A DNA stretch of 64,000 bases from Pseudeuparius sepicola (taxonomy: Eukaryota; Arthropoda; Insecta; Coleoptera; Anthribidae). Positions 1 through 10,838 of this stretch are shown in pieces. The stretch's first letter is position 1, and every line of letters begins with the position of its first letter. The notes below the pieces were generated by a model that had not been told where the DNA came from, did not search any database, and saw only the letters and a list, made by a program, of their open reading frames with translations. The stretch spans positions 21,051,647-21,115,646 of the forward strand of contig OY987298.1 in assembly GCA_963920635.1 (NCBI GenBank), written 5' to 3'. The position numbers and the translations under genes were made by a program.

Positions 1-165
1 TCGATCTTATCGATACAATCGATCTTATTGATACAATCGATCTTATCGATCATGTTGATAAAATCGATCTTATCGATAAAATCGATCTTATCGATAAAAT
101 CGATCTTATCGATATAATTGATCTTATTGATAAAATCGATATAATCAATTTTATTTAAGAAGCTA
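1..165. repeat. ATCGAT-rich minisatellite, block A
   Basis: Imperfect tandem array with an 18-bp unit built from two 9-bp halves (ATCGATCTT and ATCGATAAA). It is already under way at the window edge, so its left limit is unknown. It degrades into AT-rich unique sequence after about base 150. Confidence 0.9.
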
Positions 166-251
166 AACAAAAAAAGGCCGATCGGCTTGCTGCGGACGCG
201 GTCTGGACGCAATGGGTGCAGCAATTTCCTTTATTTTCGCAAACAATTTCA

Positions 252-590
252 AAAGATAGATATAATTGGAAAGATCGATAAAATCAAAAATATCGATGAA
301 ATCGAAAAGATCGATAAAATCGAAAAGATCCATAAAATCGAAAAGATCGAAAATATCGAAAAAATCGAAAAGATCGATAAAATCGAAAAGATCGATAAAA
401 TCGAAAATATCGATAAAATCGAAAAGATCGATAAAATCGAAAAGATCGATAAAATCGAAAAGATCGATAAAATCGATAAGATCGAAAAGATCGAAAATAT
501 CGATAAGATCGATATTTCGATTTATCGAAATTGAATATCGAGTATCGATAAAATCGATAGTATCGATACTTTCGATTTTATCGATATTTT
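252..590. repeat. ATCGAT-rich minisatellite, block B
   Basis: Tandem 9/18-bp units (AAAATCGAA + AAGATCGAT), related to block A but with the purine strand reversed, so the two blocks face each other across about 90 bp of non-repeat. The 18-bp unit keeps two frames open and gives low-complexity KIEKID or SIKSKR peptides; these are not genes. Confidence 0.9.
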
Positions 591-645
591 GTCTCAGGCC
601 TAGTCCTGGATATGTTGTTTACATTTTTTATTAATAATGGAGTTA

Positions 646-1990
646 TACAGTGTCCTCCAAAAAGTTCGCAGCATAGGGGGGAAATTCTTAATTGATGTTT
701 TATTTTGAAATTTAATTTTGGCGTTACCTTTTGCTTGAAAAAAGATAAAAAATGACCCACTCAAACGTGGTCATGTGACTTTCGTTGCCTGTCAAAAATT
801 ACATTTAAAAAAATATATCGCCAAAAAGGGGTTTATTTGTTAAAATATCAAAAAGTTTGACTTGAAAACGTTGTTTCTTTTTCAATTTTACGTAAGTGTA
901 CCAAATTTGAACACTCTAATAAAAATATTAATTTTTTTGCCAATTTTCAATAGTATAAAATTTCTGAAAATTTTAAAAACTTATAACTTCGTAAAAACTT
1001 TTCTATATCACTAGCTTTATCATTCTATTAACTTTTTATTACTAATTACCTATAAAAATAGGTATTTTTTAAAAGAAAATTATATTAACGCTTTAAAATT
1101 CTGTTATGTTTGCTGCAAAATTGATGTACCGTCTAGCCTTTAGGGTACAAATTTAGTTACATTACCTTTTCTAGTTCTAAATTAATGCCAAAATAATAAT
1201 AAATTAAATTATTACCAAACTATTTTACGTATCTAAGCAAAATTCTTGACTTTTATGGAACAAATAATTACTTTTAAGTTTAATTTCGCATTAATCATCA
1301 ATATTGATGAGTAAGCCATGGAGAGAATAATTGAAGCAATTGTTTTTATTTCACAGTTTAAATAATACTCTTGAAAGGGATAATGATAAAAACAATTCCC
1401 TCCATGGCTTACTAATCAATATTGATTAATGTGAAATTAAAGTTAAACGTAATAAAAATTATTTGTTCCATAAAAGTCAAGAATTTTGCTTAGATACGTA
1501 AAATAGTTTGATAATAATTTAATTTATTATTATTTTGGCATCAATTTATAACTGGAAAACGTACTGTGACTAAATTTATACTCTAGATGCTAGACACTAC
1601 ATCAACTTTACAGCAAACATAACAGAATTTTAAGGCGTTAATATCATTTTCTTAGGAAAAATACCTATTCTTATCGGTAATTAGTAATAATAAGTTAATA
1701 GAATGATAAAGCTAGTGATATAAAAAAGTCTTTACGAAGGTACAAGTTTTCAAAAATTTCAGAAATTTCATAAATATTAAAAATTGGCAAAAAACGAAAT
1801 ATTTTATTAGAGCGTTCAACTTTGGTACACTTATGTAAAATTGAAAAAGAAACAACTTTTTCAAGTAAAACTTTTTGGTATTTTAACAAATAAACACATT
1901 TTTGGCGATATATATTTTTTAAATGTCATTTTTGACAGATAACGAAAGTCACATGACCACGTTTGAGTGGGTCATTTTTCATATATTTTT
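646..1990. mobile_element. Foldback (long-TIR) element, Tc1/mariner-like end, right tip lost
   Basis: The left end begins TA-CAGTGTCCTCCAAAAAGTT. Bases about 745-1290 reappear as reverse complement at about 1430-1985, around a short core near 1320-1410 that contains CATGGCTTACT-type inverted pieces. The right arm stops at about 1990, roughly 100 bp short of the left arm, where a hAT terminus starts. No transposase remains. A second copy lies at 47.94-48.97 kb and a decayed fragment at 50.64-50.75 kb. Confidence 0.85.
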
Positions 1991-1996
1991 TTTACC

Positions 1997-2280
1997 AGTG
2001 GCGGCTCTTTTGAAGAAAAATATATAATTTACACAATGTAGTCTACAATATTAATACCTCGATTATCACCGTACGAGAAAGAAACATCAAACTCTTTTTA
2101 ATTTCTGTAGCTGACATTGGCACGACTGTGTGACGCAGGTTTCAAATATTTCCAAAAACGTTCGTGAATTTGGCCGTTTCGTCCATATCTTAAAATAACA
2201 ACAATTTGCTGGTGGTTAGAAACATCAGCAGTTTCATCCCTACAAACAGTGCTTCCGAAACCTGTTTTCTTTTATCTCTT
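1997..2280. mobile_element. hAT element end fragment
   Basis: Begins with CAGTGGCGGCTC, a typical hAT-type terminal inverted repeat, and runs into a piece of hAT transposase on the minus strand. The same 12 bases occur inverted at 20,016-20,027, but the flanks give no shared 8-bp duplication, so the two are treated as ends of different copies. Confidence 0.6.
2100..2263 (-). pseudogene. hAT transposase fragment (DUF4371 region)
   Basis: Minus-strand translation from about 2263 reads through CRDETADVSNHQQIVVIL and on to GQIHERFWKYLKP. This matches the DUF4371 part of ZMYM1-like hAT transposases, which normally has DEttDvSn followed by a hydrophobic strand and a G.i.ERF segment. The first catalytic Asp region is therefore visible. 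There is no start, no C-terminal dimerisation domain and no room for them, so it is a relic. The assignment rests on motif recognition only. Confidence 0.65.
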
Positions 2281-2414
2281 TAGACTTTTAGATTTAGACT
2301 TACCTTTAAAAACAGTAGGTATTTCCTTGCAGAATGTTGTTTCATAGCCATATCGATTTATTATACAAAATCTATAAGCCCCCTACTGTATATTCCTAGA
2401 TTTAAACTGTCCAG

Positions 2415-3230
2415 TGACAATGACATTTAATTAAATAAATAGCCAAAATACGCTTTATTATTTGTGATTTTATCAAAAAAAGTTATTTGAAAAAGATGCT
2501 TGGAATTTTATTTTACCCCTATGTGCCAATTTTCAGACAAAAATTCGGACAATGATAAATTTTTTATTCTTTGAAAAAATATGAAACTAATAGATACATT
2601 TAATTTTTTTGGTGTGCCATATTTGACTTTAGAATTGTTTGCCTATCAACGTGATATTTTTTTAGTAATGGACCCTTTTTGGGTCGTAATCGGCTAGTTT
2701 CAAGATAAACTGGACTAACAAGGTGCATTTTTTATATTTTTTCAAAGAATCAAAAATTTATCATTTATCACAGATTTAGCACCTTGTTAGTCCAGTTTTT
2801 CTTGAAACTAGCCGATTACGACCCAAAAAGGGTCCATAACTAAAAAACATCACGTTGATAGGCAAACAATTCTAAAGTCAAATATGGCACACCAAAAAAA
2901 ATTAAATTTATTAGTTTTTATATTTTTTCAAAAAATTAAAAATTAATCATTGTCAGAATTTTTCTCTGAAAATTTGCACATAGGGTAAAATAAAATTCCA
3001 ATCAACTTTTTCAAATAACTTTTTTCCGATAAAATCACAAATAAAGCGTATTTTGGTCATTTATTTAATTAAATGTCATATTTGACAGGTATGTCAAATG
3101 ACGTCACGACGTTTAATGATCTCATTTCGAATCTTTTTGGAAGCAGAGATGATCGCCCCAGAGTAGTTTTATCTTAGCCCAAAAATAAAAAAAAATTACA
3201 TATGGTTCCAACTTTTTGGCAGGCACTGTA
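2415..3230. mobile_element. Foldback element, left tip missing
   Basis: Bases about 2425-2735 are mirrored as reverse complement at about 2775-3085, including the segments around AATCGGCTAGTTTC and CACCTTGTTAGTCCAG. The right end reads CAACTTTTTGGCAGGCACTG-TA, a Tc1/mariner-like terminus. The corresponding outer about 130 bp of the left arm are absent. Confidence 0.8.
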
Positions 3231-3559
3231 TATATTCCATGCGATTATTACCAAGTATCAAAGTAAACTTCTGAAGCGATTTCCAGACAACCATGCAGTT
3301 TGGCCTCGGCGAACAGCTGCCCGCATAATCCAACATTGAAAAATCGTTAACCCCCATTGCAGATCCAGAATTTCCAGTTTAATTTCTCGTTCGATACGTG
3401 TTAATATTCCAATTTAAAATTGGGGACGGAGCACAAAGCAGTCAGAGCTCTGTGCAGAGGATAGTATAACGTTTGCATTTCGCCAAATGCAACATGAATA
3501 TAAAATTATTTTTATGTGCTATGGTATAGAGTATTACTTAGGAACTTATACCGTACTTC

Positions 3560-3860
3560 ACCGTTTTAGTAGGCATTACCATGGCTGGGCGGCGCGCCGC
3601 CGTGTATTCGTCAGTCGTTGGCGGGGGGCGGGGCGTGTTTTTTTGCTCGCAAAACTCGACTGATAAGCGGTGTGGGACTACTGTGTACTCCCCCCGCCAA
3701 CCACTGACAAACCTAGCTGGACTCACGGCGACGCGCGGCCTATTCCCCTATGTCTACCAAAACGGTGAAAGTACGGTAGGTTCGCTGGTTGCTGGTAGGC
3801 GAGTTGAGAAGCAGATAAGTAAACAACGGGAAGGTATAGAGGGGAAAACTCATCAAGAAA
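3560..3860. other. GC-rich island with an imperfect hairpin
   Basis: CpG-rich non-repetitive stretch in AT-rich surroundings. Bases near 3612-3630 (CAGTCGTTGGCGGGGGG) and 3690-3706 (CCCCCCGCCAACCACTG) are near-complementary and could pair around a loop of about 60 nt. The 102-codon plus-strand frame here shows no recognisable domain and is not called. Confidence 0.5.
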
Positions 3861-4049
3861 TTGTGGCAACTCTTAGTATATTTTTTTGACGCTGTGGTCG
3901 AAAGAAACCATTCGTAAATCTGCATTATATTTTCATTCTGAGCAATTTTTTAATACTACAACTACCTGGCCACCATTAAAAATTATTATTGATACATTTA
4001 TACTTAAAAAAATATATATTGAGCAATTCATAACCTATAAGACGAAGAT

Positions 4050-4330
4050 GTAGGGATTGGTTACTCCCTATAGACAATCTGATAATCTGTATGCTCTATT
4101 CTACACGAAATTGAACAGGGAGATGACCGGAAATCCGGGCAAAGGTTATAATTAGCACCGGATTCCGCAATCCCCGGATATCGGCCTTTGTGGGTTGACA
4201 AAAGGCACCAGCCCGATGGAATTCCATTATTCAACCGCTGGAAGGGAATGGAATTCCTACTGGTAAAAATACTCTTCGAATTACGTGGTTCTTTAGGTAA
4301 AATAGGAAATCCTATGCAAACTACAGGCAC
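4050..4330. promoter_or_regulatory. Putative conserved non-coding element, copy 1
   Basis: About 90 bp around TTATAATTAGCAC, GGCCTTTGTG and AAAGGCACCAG (about 4145-4235) recurs at about 9010-9100 with roughly 80-85% identity in the same order and orientation. Neither copy has transposon ends or a shared reading frame. The TAATTA core and CpG content suit an enhancer-like element; the function is inference. Confidence 0.5.
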
Positions 4331-6423
4331 ACGTTAATATAATCGAACATGTAGAAGTCTTTTATTATTATTTTGATTGGGTGTTTTTCAATCACAGTAG
4401 GCTAGAACAATATAACAAGCACGGGATAGCACTCCTAGGAGTATGACAGTTTGCGGCACGAACCGTAGGCGAATGCTGCAAAATACGAGTATATATGAGG
4501 TGGGAATGAACTGCACAGTGCACACTCTGTGCGAGTAATGCACTATACTTTTGCTATGACTGTAACTACTGTAGTTATTTCAGTAAAAAAGTTTGGCTTT
4601 TTAATATGCATAATGTAATTATTTTCAACAAGAACAAGTCTACAGTGTGTCCCCAGATATGTAAAACAACTATAATCAGTTTTTCATCCTGGATAATTTT
4701 CCATAGTAACGTAATATATTTCTTTAAATTATCAAGGCATAAGATTGTATTCCATGGCCCCCTACTTATTCAGTCGACAGTTTTCTACTGACAATCCGTG
4801 CACAAGGATATTCCCGCAATTGCTGCTAAACCCGTGTATATTTCACAATTATTAAAAACGAACCTTCAATGAGGCCATTTCCTTACAGTTACAGAAAAGC
4901 ACTTTCCCGGTTAGTGATGAGTATTTTCCGAGTTACCTACGGAAGGAAGCGACCAACTTCCCAACTTGTTTCAATGCAAAGATTACCTATAGTTAGCAGT
5001 GATTATAGTATTGAGAAAATATCCCACCGCTGTGCCACAGCCGCCTCTAGGAAAGCCCTGAAGTTGAGAAAGCTGGCAACATGGCTTGCGGGTCTGCGCG
5101 GCGTGGCCTGTCACTCCCTGTCGGTTGATTTTACAAGAAATTTACCAAAATTAATTTGTGTAGTGCGGGTAGTGCTATCGTCGCCAGATTGCTACGAAGA
5201 GGCAGTGTGTATCCGGGTGGAAACAGATAACCCGAAGTGCTGGCTACAGCTTTTTTATAAATCTGTTTTGTTTTGTTTGTGAAAAAATGAATCATTTCTC
5301 TAAGAGTTCGAAGGGATGAATCGTTCCTTTACAATTTCAAGCCTCAAGATGCCTAGAATCTCCGAGGGATGCTAGAACTTAGTTATATACCTGGCTGTAA
5401 GCCAAATCCTAATAATAACTTGAAGTAGCTAGGTTTTCTTTGCTTGACGGCAAGCGCGGTCAACTTGTATTCGTTTTGGGCTTTTCAAAAAACGAAAATT
5501 TAATTTTAAAATGATTAAGGGCCAATTGCATAGGCAAACTAAAGTAATCTTTAAAATTAAAGGAGCTTTTTAACAATCCAACCATTGTTTACTATTGTTG
5601 CAAAAGATTCTTTACCTAATGTTAAAGTCAAAAGACAATTTAGTTGAATGTATTATGAAATTGACCCTAAACTTTCATTTCAATTAGAAGAGATTACTCT
5701 CCTTCACAACATGCTGTTCTCTGTTCGCTCGTTGTTTGTATTTTTATGAAAATTTAACCATAAAGAAAGATGGGTAATCATCATTTGCCTGATAGCGCAC
5801 TTTTCGAAAAAAATCGACTTACAACAAATTGTAGTCCCCTCTATTTGCCGAAATTTACCATATTATTTGTCGAAAATGTACCTATCAACACCAGGAAACG
5901 TACTTATTATAAATACTTATACTTCTGTGTATATTTTGTTACTTTTTACTGCTTTTATTGTCTGTTAAACAAACGTACCTAGTATCTACTTACTTAGGTA
6001 CGAAATTATTGAAACAAAGTTCACAAATGTATCTAATTATAATTAAAAAGAGGGTTGAACATTTATTAGAAAAGATAAACTAAGCCAAAGTGCAGACTGC
6101 TCTATAGCATAGACCAGTTGAACCGTCCCGCCGCGGCGTTGCCACATGTTTGCACAGGGCTTGTAAGCTTGAGAAGGTTGTGGCTATGGGCATTCAAGCG
6201 ACTAAGCTTATAAGCTCCATGTCTACTGGTTAGAATGCTATATAGTAATCACCGCTACAGGTTACTCTAGTGCAAAGTTTTTGACTCGTTACATACCGCC
6301 CTCTACGGACGATAGTGTGAAGTTTGATTTCTCCAATAATAGTTTTGCTATTGTCGCTGGATGCCTCCAACGAGGCTGCTTACATGCCTATACGCCGCAG
6401 AACCATAGAGATCATTATATCTG
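4331..6423. other. No gene found; AT-rich sequence
   Basis: Nothing recognisable as a gene. Bases from about 4641 (ACAGTGTGTCCCCAGATATG) to 4800 resemble one end of a Tc1-like MITE without a matching second end. A 137-codon plus-strand frame (4869-5282) has no motif I recognise. The stretch 6120-6420 is somewhat GC-richer but unassigned. Confidence 0.5.
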
Positions 6424-6431
6424 TGCGGAGG

Positions 6432-7447
6432 CAGGGACTCTTTAAAATAAGGGGACCCAGCATGTCACAGTCTATCACATAGGAAAAGTGAAGCCTTGTT
6501 TTCTGTATATCTCCAAGGAGACCACATAAGTGGTCTGGTACAAGATTATGTTATATGTCAGTGTCCAACTGCCATCAGGTTTTATGTCACATGCCAGTGC
6601 CATAGATTCCAAAGGAGGCAAAATATTTCCCATCATAGTTCACAATTTTCCAGTTTTCTAACTTCCAGATACTCAGGTGTGTCAATTAAAGGTAATGCGG
6701 CAGCCTGTAGTAGTCCCAATAATTGCAACCAGATTTTTCTTGTCTCACCTTTAGTAATCCTACAATTCCCATTACGTGGGCATTAGGTATAGGTAAGTAG
6801 TTCAAAACAAAAATGGTATTTCCTAAATTTTAAATTATTAAGCAGGTATAGCTTCAGTCAGGACTTTTTTTAAACAGTTTTTATCTACAACTATAAGTTT
6901 ATTTTACGTTTGTGAGGTACCTTGGAAGAGAAATAAAATTAAAAAATGAGCACCGAGAAAAACTACATGATTAGAACTAAGTACAAGACCTAGTCTTATT
7001 AGTCCATCCCGAAATCTGTGAAAGTTCTTTGGGTAGATACATTCAACAAGGGAAGAAAGTTCAAGTACACATATTATTACAAATGGATTCAGGAACCTGG
7101 TAACAAGGTGCAATAGCGACCAATTCTCAAATAAGCAAAATCGGCACTGACTTATCATACTTATATTGCTTACATTCCTGGAAATAATTGCAGGAAACCA
7201 AATTCAAATATAAAATAAATGTGATTCATTTGGCACTTGCCATATTGTGTGTTTGTTGACAAAACATTGTCAAGCCTAATTTTTAGAAATGATTATTAAT
7301 TTTTACTAACAATCAAAGTACCTGTTATATTCATAGATTCTCCAATAAAATGGCATACTTGGCATCATTGAGACCATTAGAATGGGGAAAGAAACGGCCT
7401 ACTTTGGAAAGTATAATGCTGGGTCCCCTTACTTTAAAGGGTCCCTG
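6432..7447. mobile_element. Non-autonomous hAT element, 1016 bp
   Basis: Terminal inverted repeats of about 32 bp start CAGGGACTCTTTAAA on the left and end TTTAAAGGGTCCCTG on the right, with about two mismatches. The flanks carry a perfect 8-bp duplication TGCGGAGG (6424-6431 and 7448-7455). CAGGG ends plus an 8-bp duplication are diagnostic of hAT. No transposase was recognised inside, so it depends on a transposase elsewhere. Confidence 0.9.
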
Positions 7448-7517
7448 TGCGGAGGTCACAATGCGATCCTGACGCAAAGACAGATTAATTCATGCTAGAC
7501 TCTCAGCCTCTGCCAAT

Positions 7518-8682
7518 TAGGCCAGGGAAAATAGGATTTGACCTAGACAAAAATACAAACTGCAATTTTGTTTTACCATATCAAAGTTATAAGTAAATAC
7601 GTAGGTAGAAACCAAAAATTAAACATTTTGAAAAAACGGAACCTTGAGTTACCTCAAAAAACACCTATTTTTCGTTAGAAATTTCGAGCAAAAATGTTAA
7701 CTGGATTTTTTTAGAGTATTTATGTAAAAAACTTCCCTTGCTAACATATATTAAGAAATTAAACATTTTAAGAATAGAGAAGTAACTTAGATCGACAAAG
7801 AGAGATAAAAATCGGATAATTTTCTATTTCGGCAAAAGCAAAAATATTAACTACGTTTTTATTGCAGATGATCATTCCCTTTTACAAATAGAATGTAACT
7901 TATACAAAATGAAACATTTATCTGAGCTGCAGTTACGTCAGCTGTCACTTCTCATTGGTATAGAATAGGCAAAAATATGTTTGTTTGTTTTACTTTTTAC
8001 AATATAACTATATTGAATCATATATAGTGAAATTAAACATTTATTTACGGCGCATATAGGTCAACTGTCACTTGTCATTTCTTTAGGAAAAGCAATCTTG
8101 TTCAGCTTTTTACAATATAACTATATTAAATCACATATAGCGAAATTAAACATTTATTTAGGGCGCATGTAGGTCATAACTGTCATTTGTATACTTCCAT
8201 TACCAATTTTTGTTTAATTAAAAAAAAAATAACAGGACTTCGTATCCACTTACAAAGTTTAACAAAAATCAGCCAGTTAATAATTTTTCTCTCAAAGACA
8301 GCTTCAAATTTCTTGAAAATGCGATTTCCGGCGAAACAATATGTTTAATTTCAGAACAAACTGTTAATACTAGATTTTTAAGGTAATTATAAACAATAAA
8401 AACGCAGTTAATATTTTTGCCCAACAAAATATTACGCAAAATGTCATTTTTACATTATTCGGATACTTGCGCAAACGTAATCTGTTTAATTTATCAATCT
8501 CAACTTTATATACCTTACCTTACTTACTAATAAATGCAGCTTAAAATTCGCAGTTAATATTTATGCCGTCTTTAACAATTCTGGCGTTCATTTATTACCA
8601 ATATTTTGTGATGGCATTATAAAAATGCGGTTATGAATTTTGTCTAGGTTTCGTTATTTTTTACCGTAATTTCCCTGGCCTA
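7518..8682. mobile_element. Probable TIR element with internal tandem repeat
   Basis: The ends TAGGCCAGGGAAA and TTTCCCTGGCCTA form a short inverted pair, followed inward by a second pair (GACCTAGACAAAA / TTTTGTCTAGGTT). No flanking duplication is evident, so the class is open (hAT-like by the CAGGG motif). The interior is AT-rich with no gene. Confidence 0.55.
7994..8190. repeat. Two-unit tandem repeat, period about 113 bp
   Basis: The segment starting TTTTTACAATATAACTATAT and running through GAAATTAAACATTTATTTA and GGCGCAT occurs at about 7994 and again at about 8107, with a few substitutions. It lies inside the 7518-8682 element. Confidence 0.8.
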
Positions 8683-8689
8683 CGATTGT

Positions 8690-9240
8690 CTTTTGCCGCC
8701 GCCATCTAACGGACGGAAGCTGTACTCCACGATAGAGCACTAAGCTATGGAAAGTTGTTTTGTACAGTTTTCGTACACGACTCAATTCCCAATCCTCGTA
8801 ATAGGGGGCAAATGCTAGCGACACCTCGCATCGGGAATTCAGTCGTATATTGCCAATTGGTAAGAAATCTTATACAATCACTGCCCACAGTCAAAAAGCA
8901 AAAATAAAAAGTGAACCAAAACAAATAGTCCAAAGTCTTTCCCAATTTCAATATACAGCAGTCGCCCGAAGCGGGACGAACCGCAAAATGTCCGGAGTGC
9001 CCCGGGGGCATAGTTTATAATTAGCACAGACTCCCACAATCCCGGACAGCCGCCTTTGTGCGGGTCAACGAAAGGCACCAGACCGTTGGAATTCCAGTGT
9101 CCGCGATAAAAGTGGGACCGGGGAGCTCTGGTCGACATTGGCTGTTGTTGTCCGGTGACGTCAGCCCTCGAACGACCCGCATATAGCCACGGGCAGGCAA
9201 CCGCATTCCTATCGCCGATTAGTTACCGGGAAATTAGAAA
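8690..9240. promoter_or_regulatory. Putative conserved non-coding element, copy 2
   Basis: GC/CpG-rich island without transposon ends. Its 9010-9100 part is homologous to 4145-4235: shared blocks TTATAATTAGCAC, GCCTTTGTG, AAAGGCACCAG and TTGGAATTCCA/ATGGAATTCCA. The adjacent 9110-9240 part contains GGTGACGTCAG (CRE-like) and CGATTAGTTACC. Minus-strand frames here disagree with copy 1 and look like chance frames. Confidence 0.5.
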
Positions 9241-9721
9241 TTTAATTACGATCTCATCGCGCTGGCAGGAGAATAGAGCGAAATTGGAGAGGAGGTTCTA
9301 GATACGGTTTTTATGCAGAGTGATTTATTTCATAATGCAGATAGTTCATGCTCCTAAAATAAACTGTAGTATGTGTCTTGTAAAACAGCAATAGTATAGT
9401 GTCAGGTGTGGGGTAGGAGGCAAAGTATTGTCGGCCGGAAAATGCATAAAAAATTAAATATTCCAATTATCGCTAGGGCCGTTACGTCACGGCTCTAGAG
9501 CAATGATTGGCTGAAGTATTGCAGAGTTGCCGCATTGCGCTATTGACAAAATATCGATTTGGTTTTAACGTTTAAACGGAGAGCCAACAAGTCTGAATAT
9601 TGGCGAAAACGCCAGTATTATTGGATTGCATTTTTAATTCCCTGCCTACAAGAATATGTCTGGGCATGGCCAATTATTACGCAGAGATATAGCAAAAGGA
9701 TATTCGCCTTGGATGTAAATA

Positions 9722-10071
9722 CAGTGTGTCCCAATTTGATACTGGACACCTCAGAACTATATGAAGGGCAAGGAAAACAAATGGTCTCTATTTTTTTATT
9801 GGTAGTCTCAAGGGAGAGTATCTCATAGGCGGTGGTATTTGGATGGGCTAATTATTTCATGGCCTGCTAATTTTTTAAAATAGCTAATTTTCAAGAAACC
9901 CTATTAGGGATTTTTTTACGACAAAATGTTATTAAGAAAACTTGTTCAGAATGAAAAAGTGAGTAGAACTGCAAAATTTCAAAAGTCTTTTCGAATTTTT
10001 CTTCCACTTTTTTCTTAGAAATGTGTCCTTTCTGGAGCTTTCACGTCAAAATATTATTAACACAAGTAACA
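9722..10071. mobile_element. Half of a foldback element (same family as 45.8-46.5 kb)
   Basis: Starts TA-CAGTGTGTCCCAATTTG, with GGACACCTCAGAACTATATG close behind. It then follows the arm of the 45,808-46,514 element through GGTAGTCTCAAGGGAGAG and TCATGGCCTGCTA to CTGGAGCTTTCACGTC. Only one arm is present. Flanking 9540-9720 is unremarkable. Confidence 0.75.
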
Positions 10072-10186
10072 TTTTAAATTCGAAATTCTCTTCGGTAGGT
10101 TTTATGAGGGTTTTATTGATAAGCAAAAGTCTCTTAATAAATAACATTAACTCTTAAAGACGAAAAGGATTTATGAACGTGCCTTA

Positions 10187-10835
10187 AGGCGCGTTCTCAA
10201 GAGTCGATTTTAGTTGATCAACTTTTGTGGATCAACTAAAATCGGTCAAGTTTTTGGTTCACACGTGTCAAGCGAAACTTGGATAAATAGTCGATAGAAA
10301 ATGGCGACAAATGCAGAGGTTCGTGCGGGTGCAAAAATTATTTCCGGTTAAATCCGTTTAATCCGTTATATTAAGACCATACATTTCCATTTCCCGTGCA
10401 ATAACACGTAATGCGTTTTCTCTTTCATCTTTATTTTTATATCTGTCTAGTCTATGATTCCAAAGAAAATCATGATTATGATACAGTTCTATAAATGTGA
10501 CCATAGTACTATCTGACACATTTTAAAGTCATTTTGTCGCCCTTGCGCCCTATTATCTTTTAAATAAAACAAACCTTAATGCAATAAATGCACCACAATC
10601 AGATGATTCAAGTCGACTGACAAATGTTCACACGCGTCAACCACGTTTCAACTCATCCGAAAACCATTGATGACTCATAACTTGAACGATAAAGTTTGAA
10701 TGGGTCAATCTTTTGTGGAATCAACTAAACTTGACCGACAAAAATTGAAATCGATGTTCTTACAGCAATTTTCCTTCGATTTTCGTTGATCCACAAAAGG
10801 TGTATCAACTAAAATCGACTCGTGAGAACGCACCT
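10187..10835. mobile_element. PIF/Harbinger-like MITE, 649 bp
   Basis: TIRs read AGGCGCGTTCTCAAGAGTCG on the left and CGACTCGTGAGAACGCACCT on the right, continuing inward through TTTTAGTTGAT. Both flanks carry TTA (10184-10186 and 10836-10838), fitting the 3-bp TWA duplication of PIF/Harbinger. Arms also contain GTTGATCCACAAAAG-type inverted motifs. No coding capacity. Confidence 0.8.
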
Positions 10836-10838
10836 TTA

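Noticed and set aside
187..634. 115- and 122-codon frames rich in KIEKID / SIKSKR
   Set aside because: They are readings of the 18-bp minisatellite, open only because the unit length is a multiple of three and lacks stops.
4869..5282. 137-codon frame on the plus strand
   Set aside because: No recognisable domain, no partner exon or promoter sign, and frames of this size are expected by chance in the less AT-rich stretches.
8745..9206. Three overlapping minus-strand frames of 61-88 codons
   Set aside because: They overlap one another in different frames over a GC-rich island, and the homologous segment at 4.1 kb does not preserve any of them.
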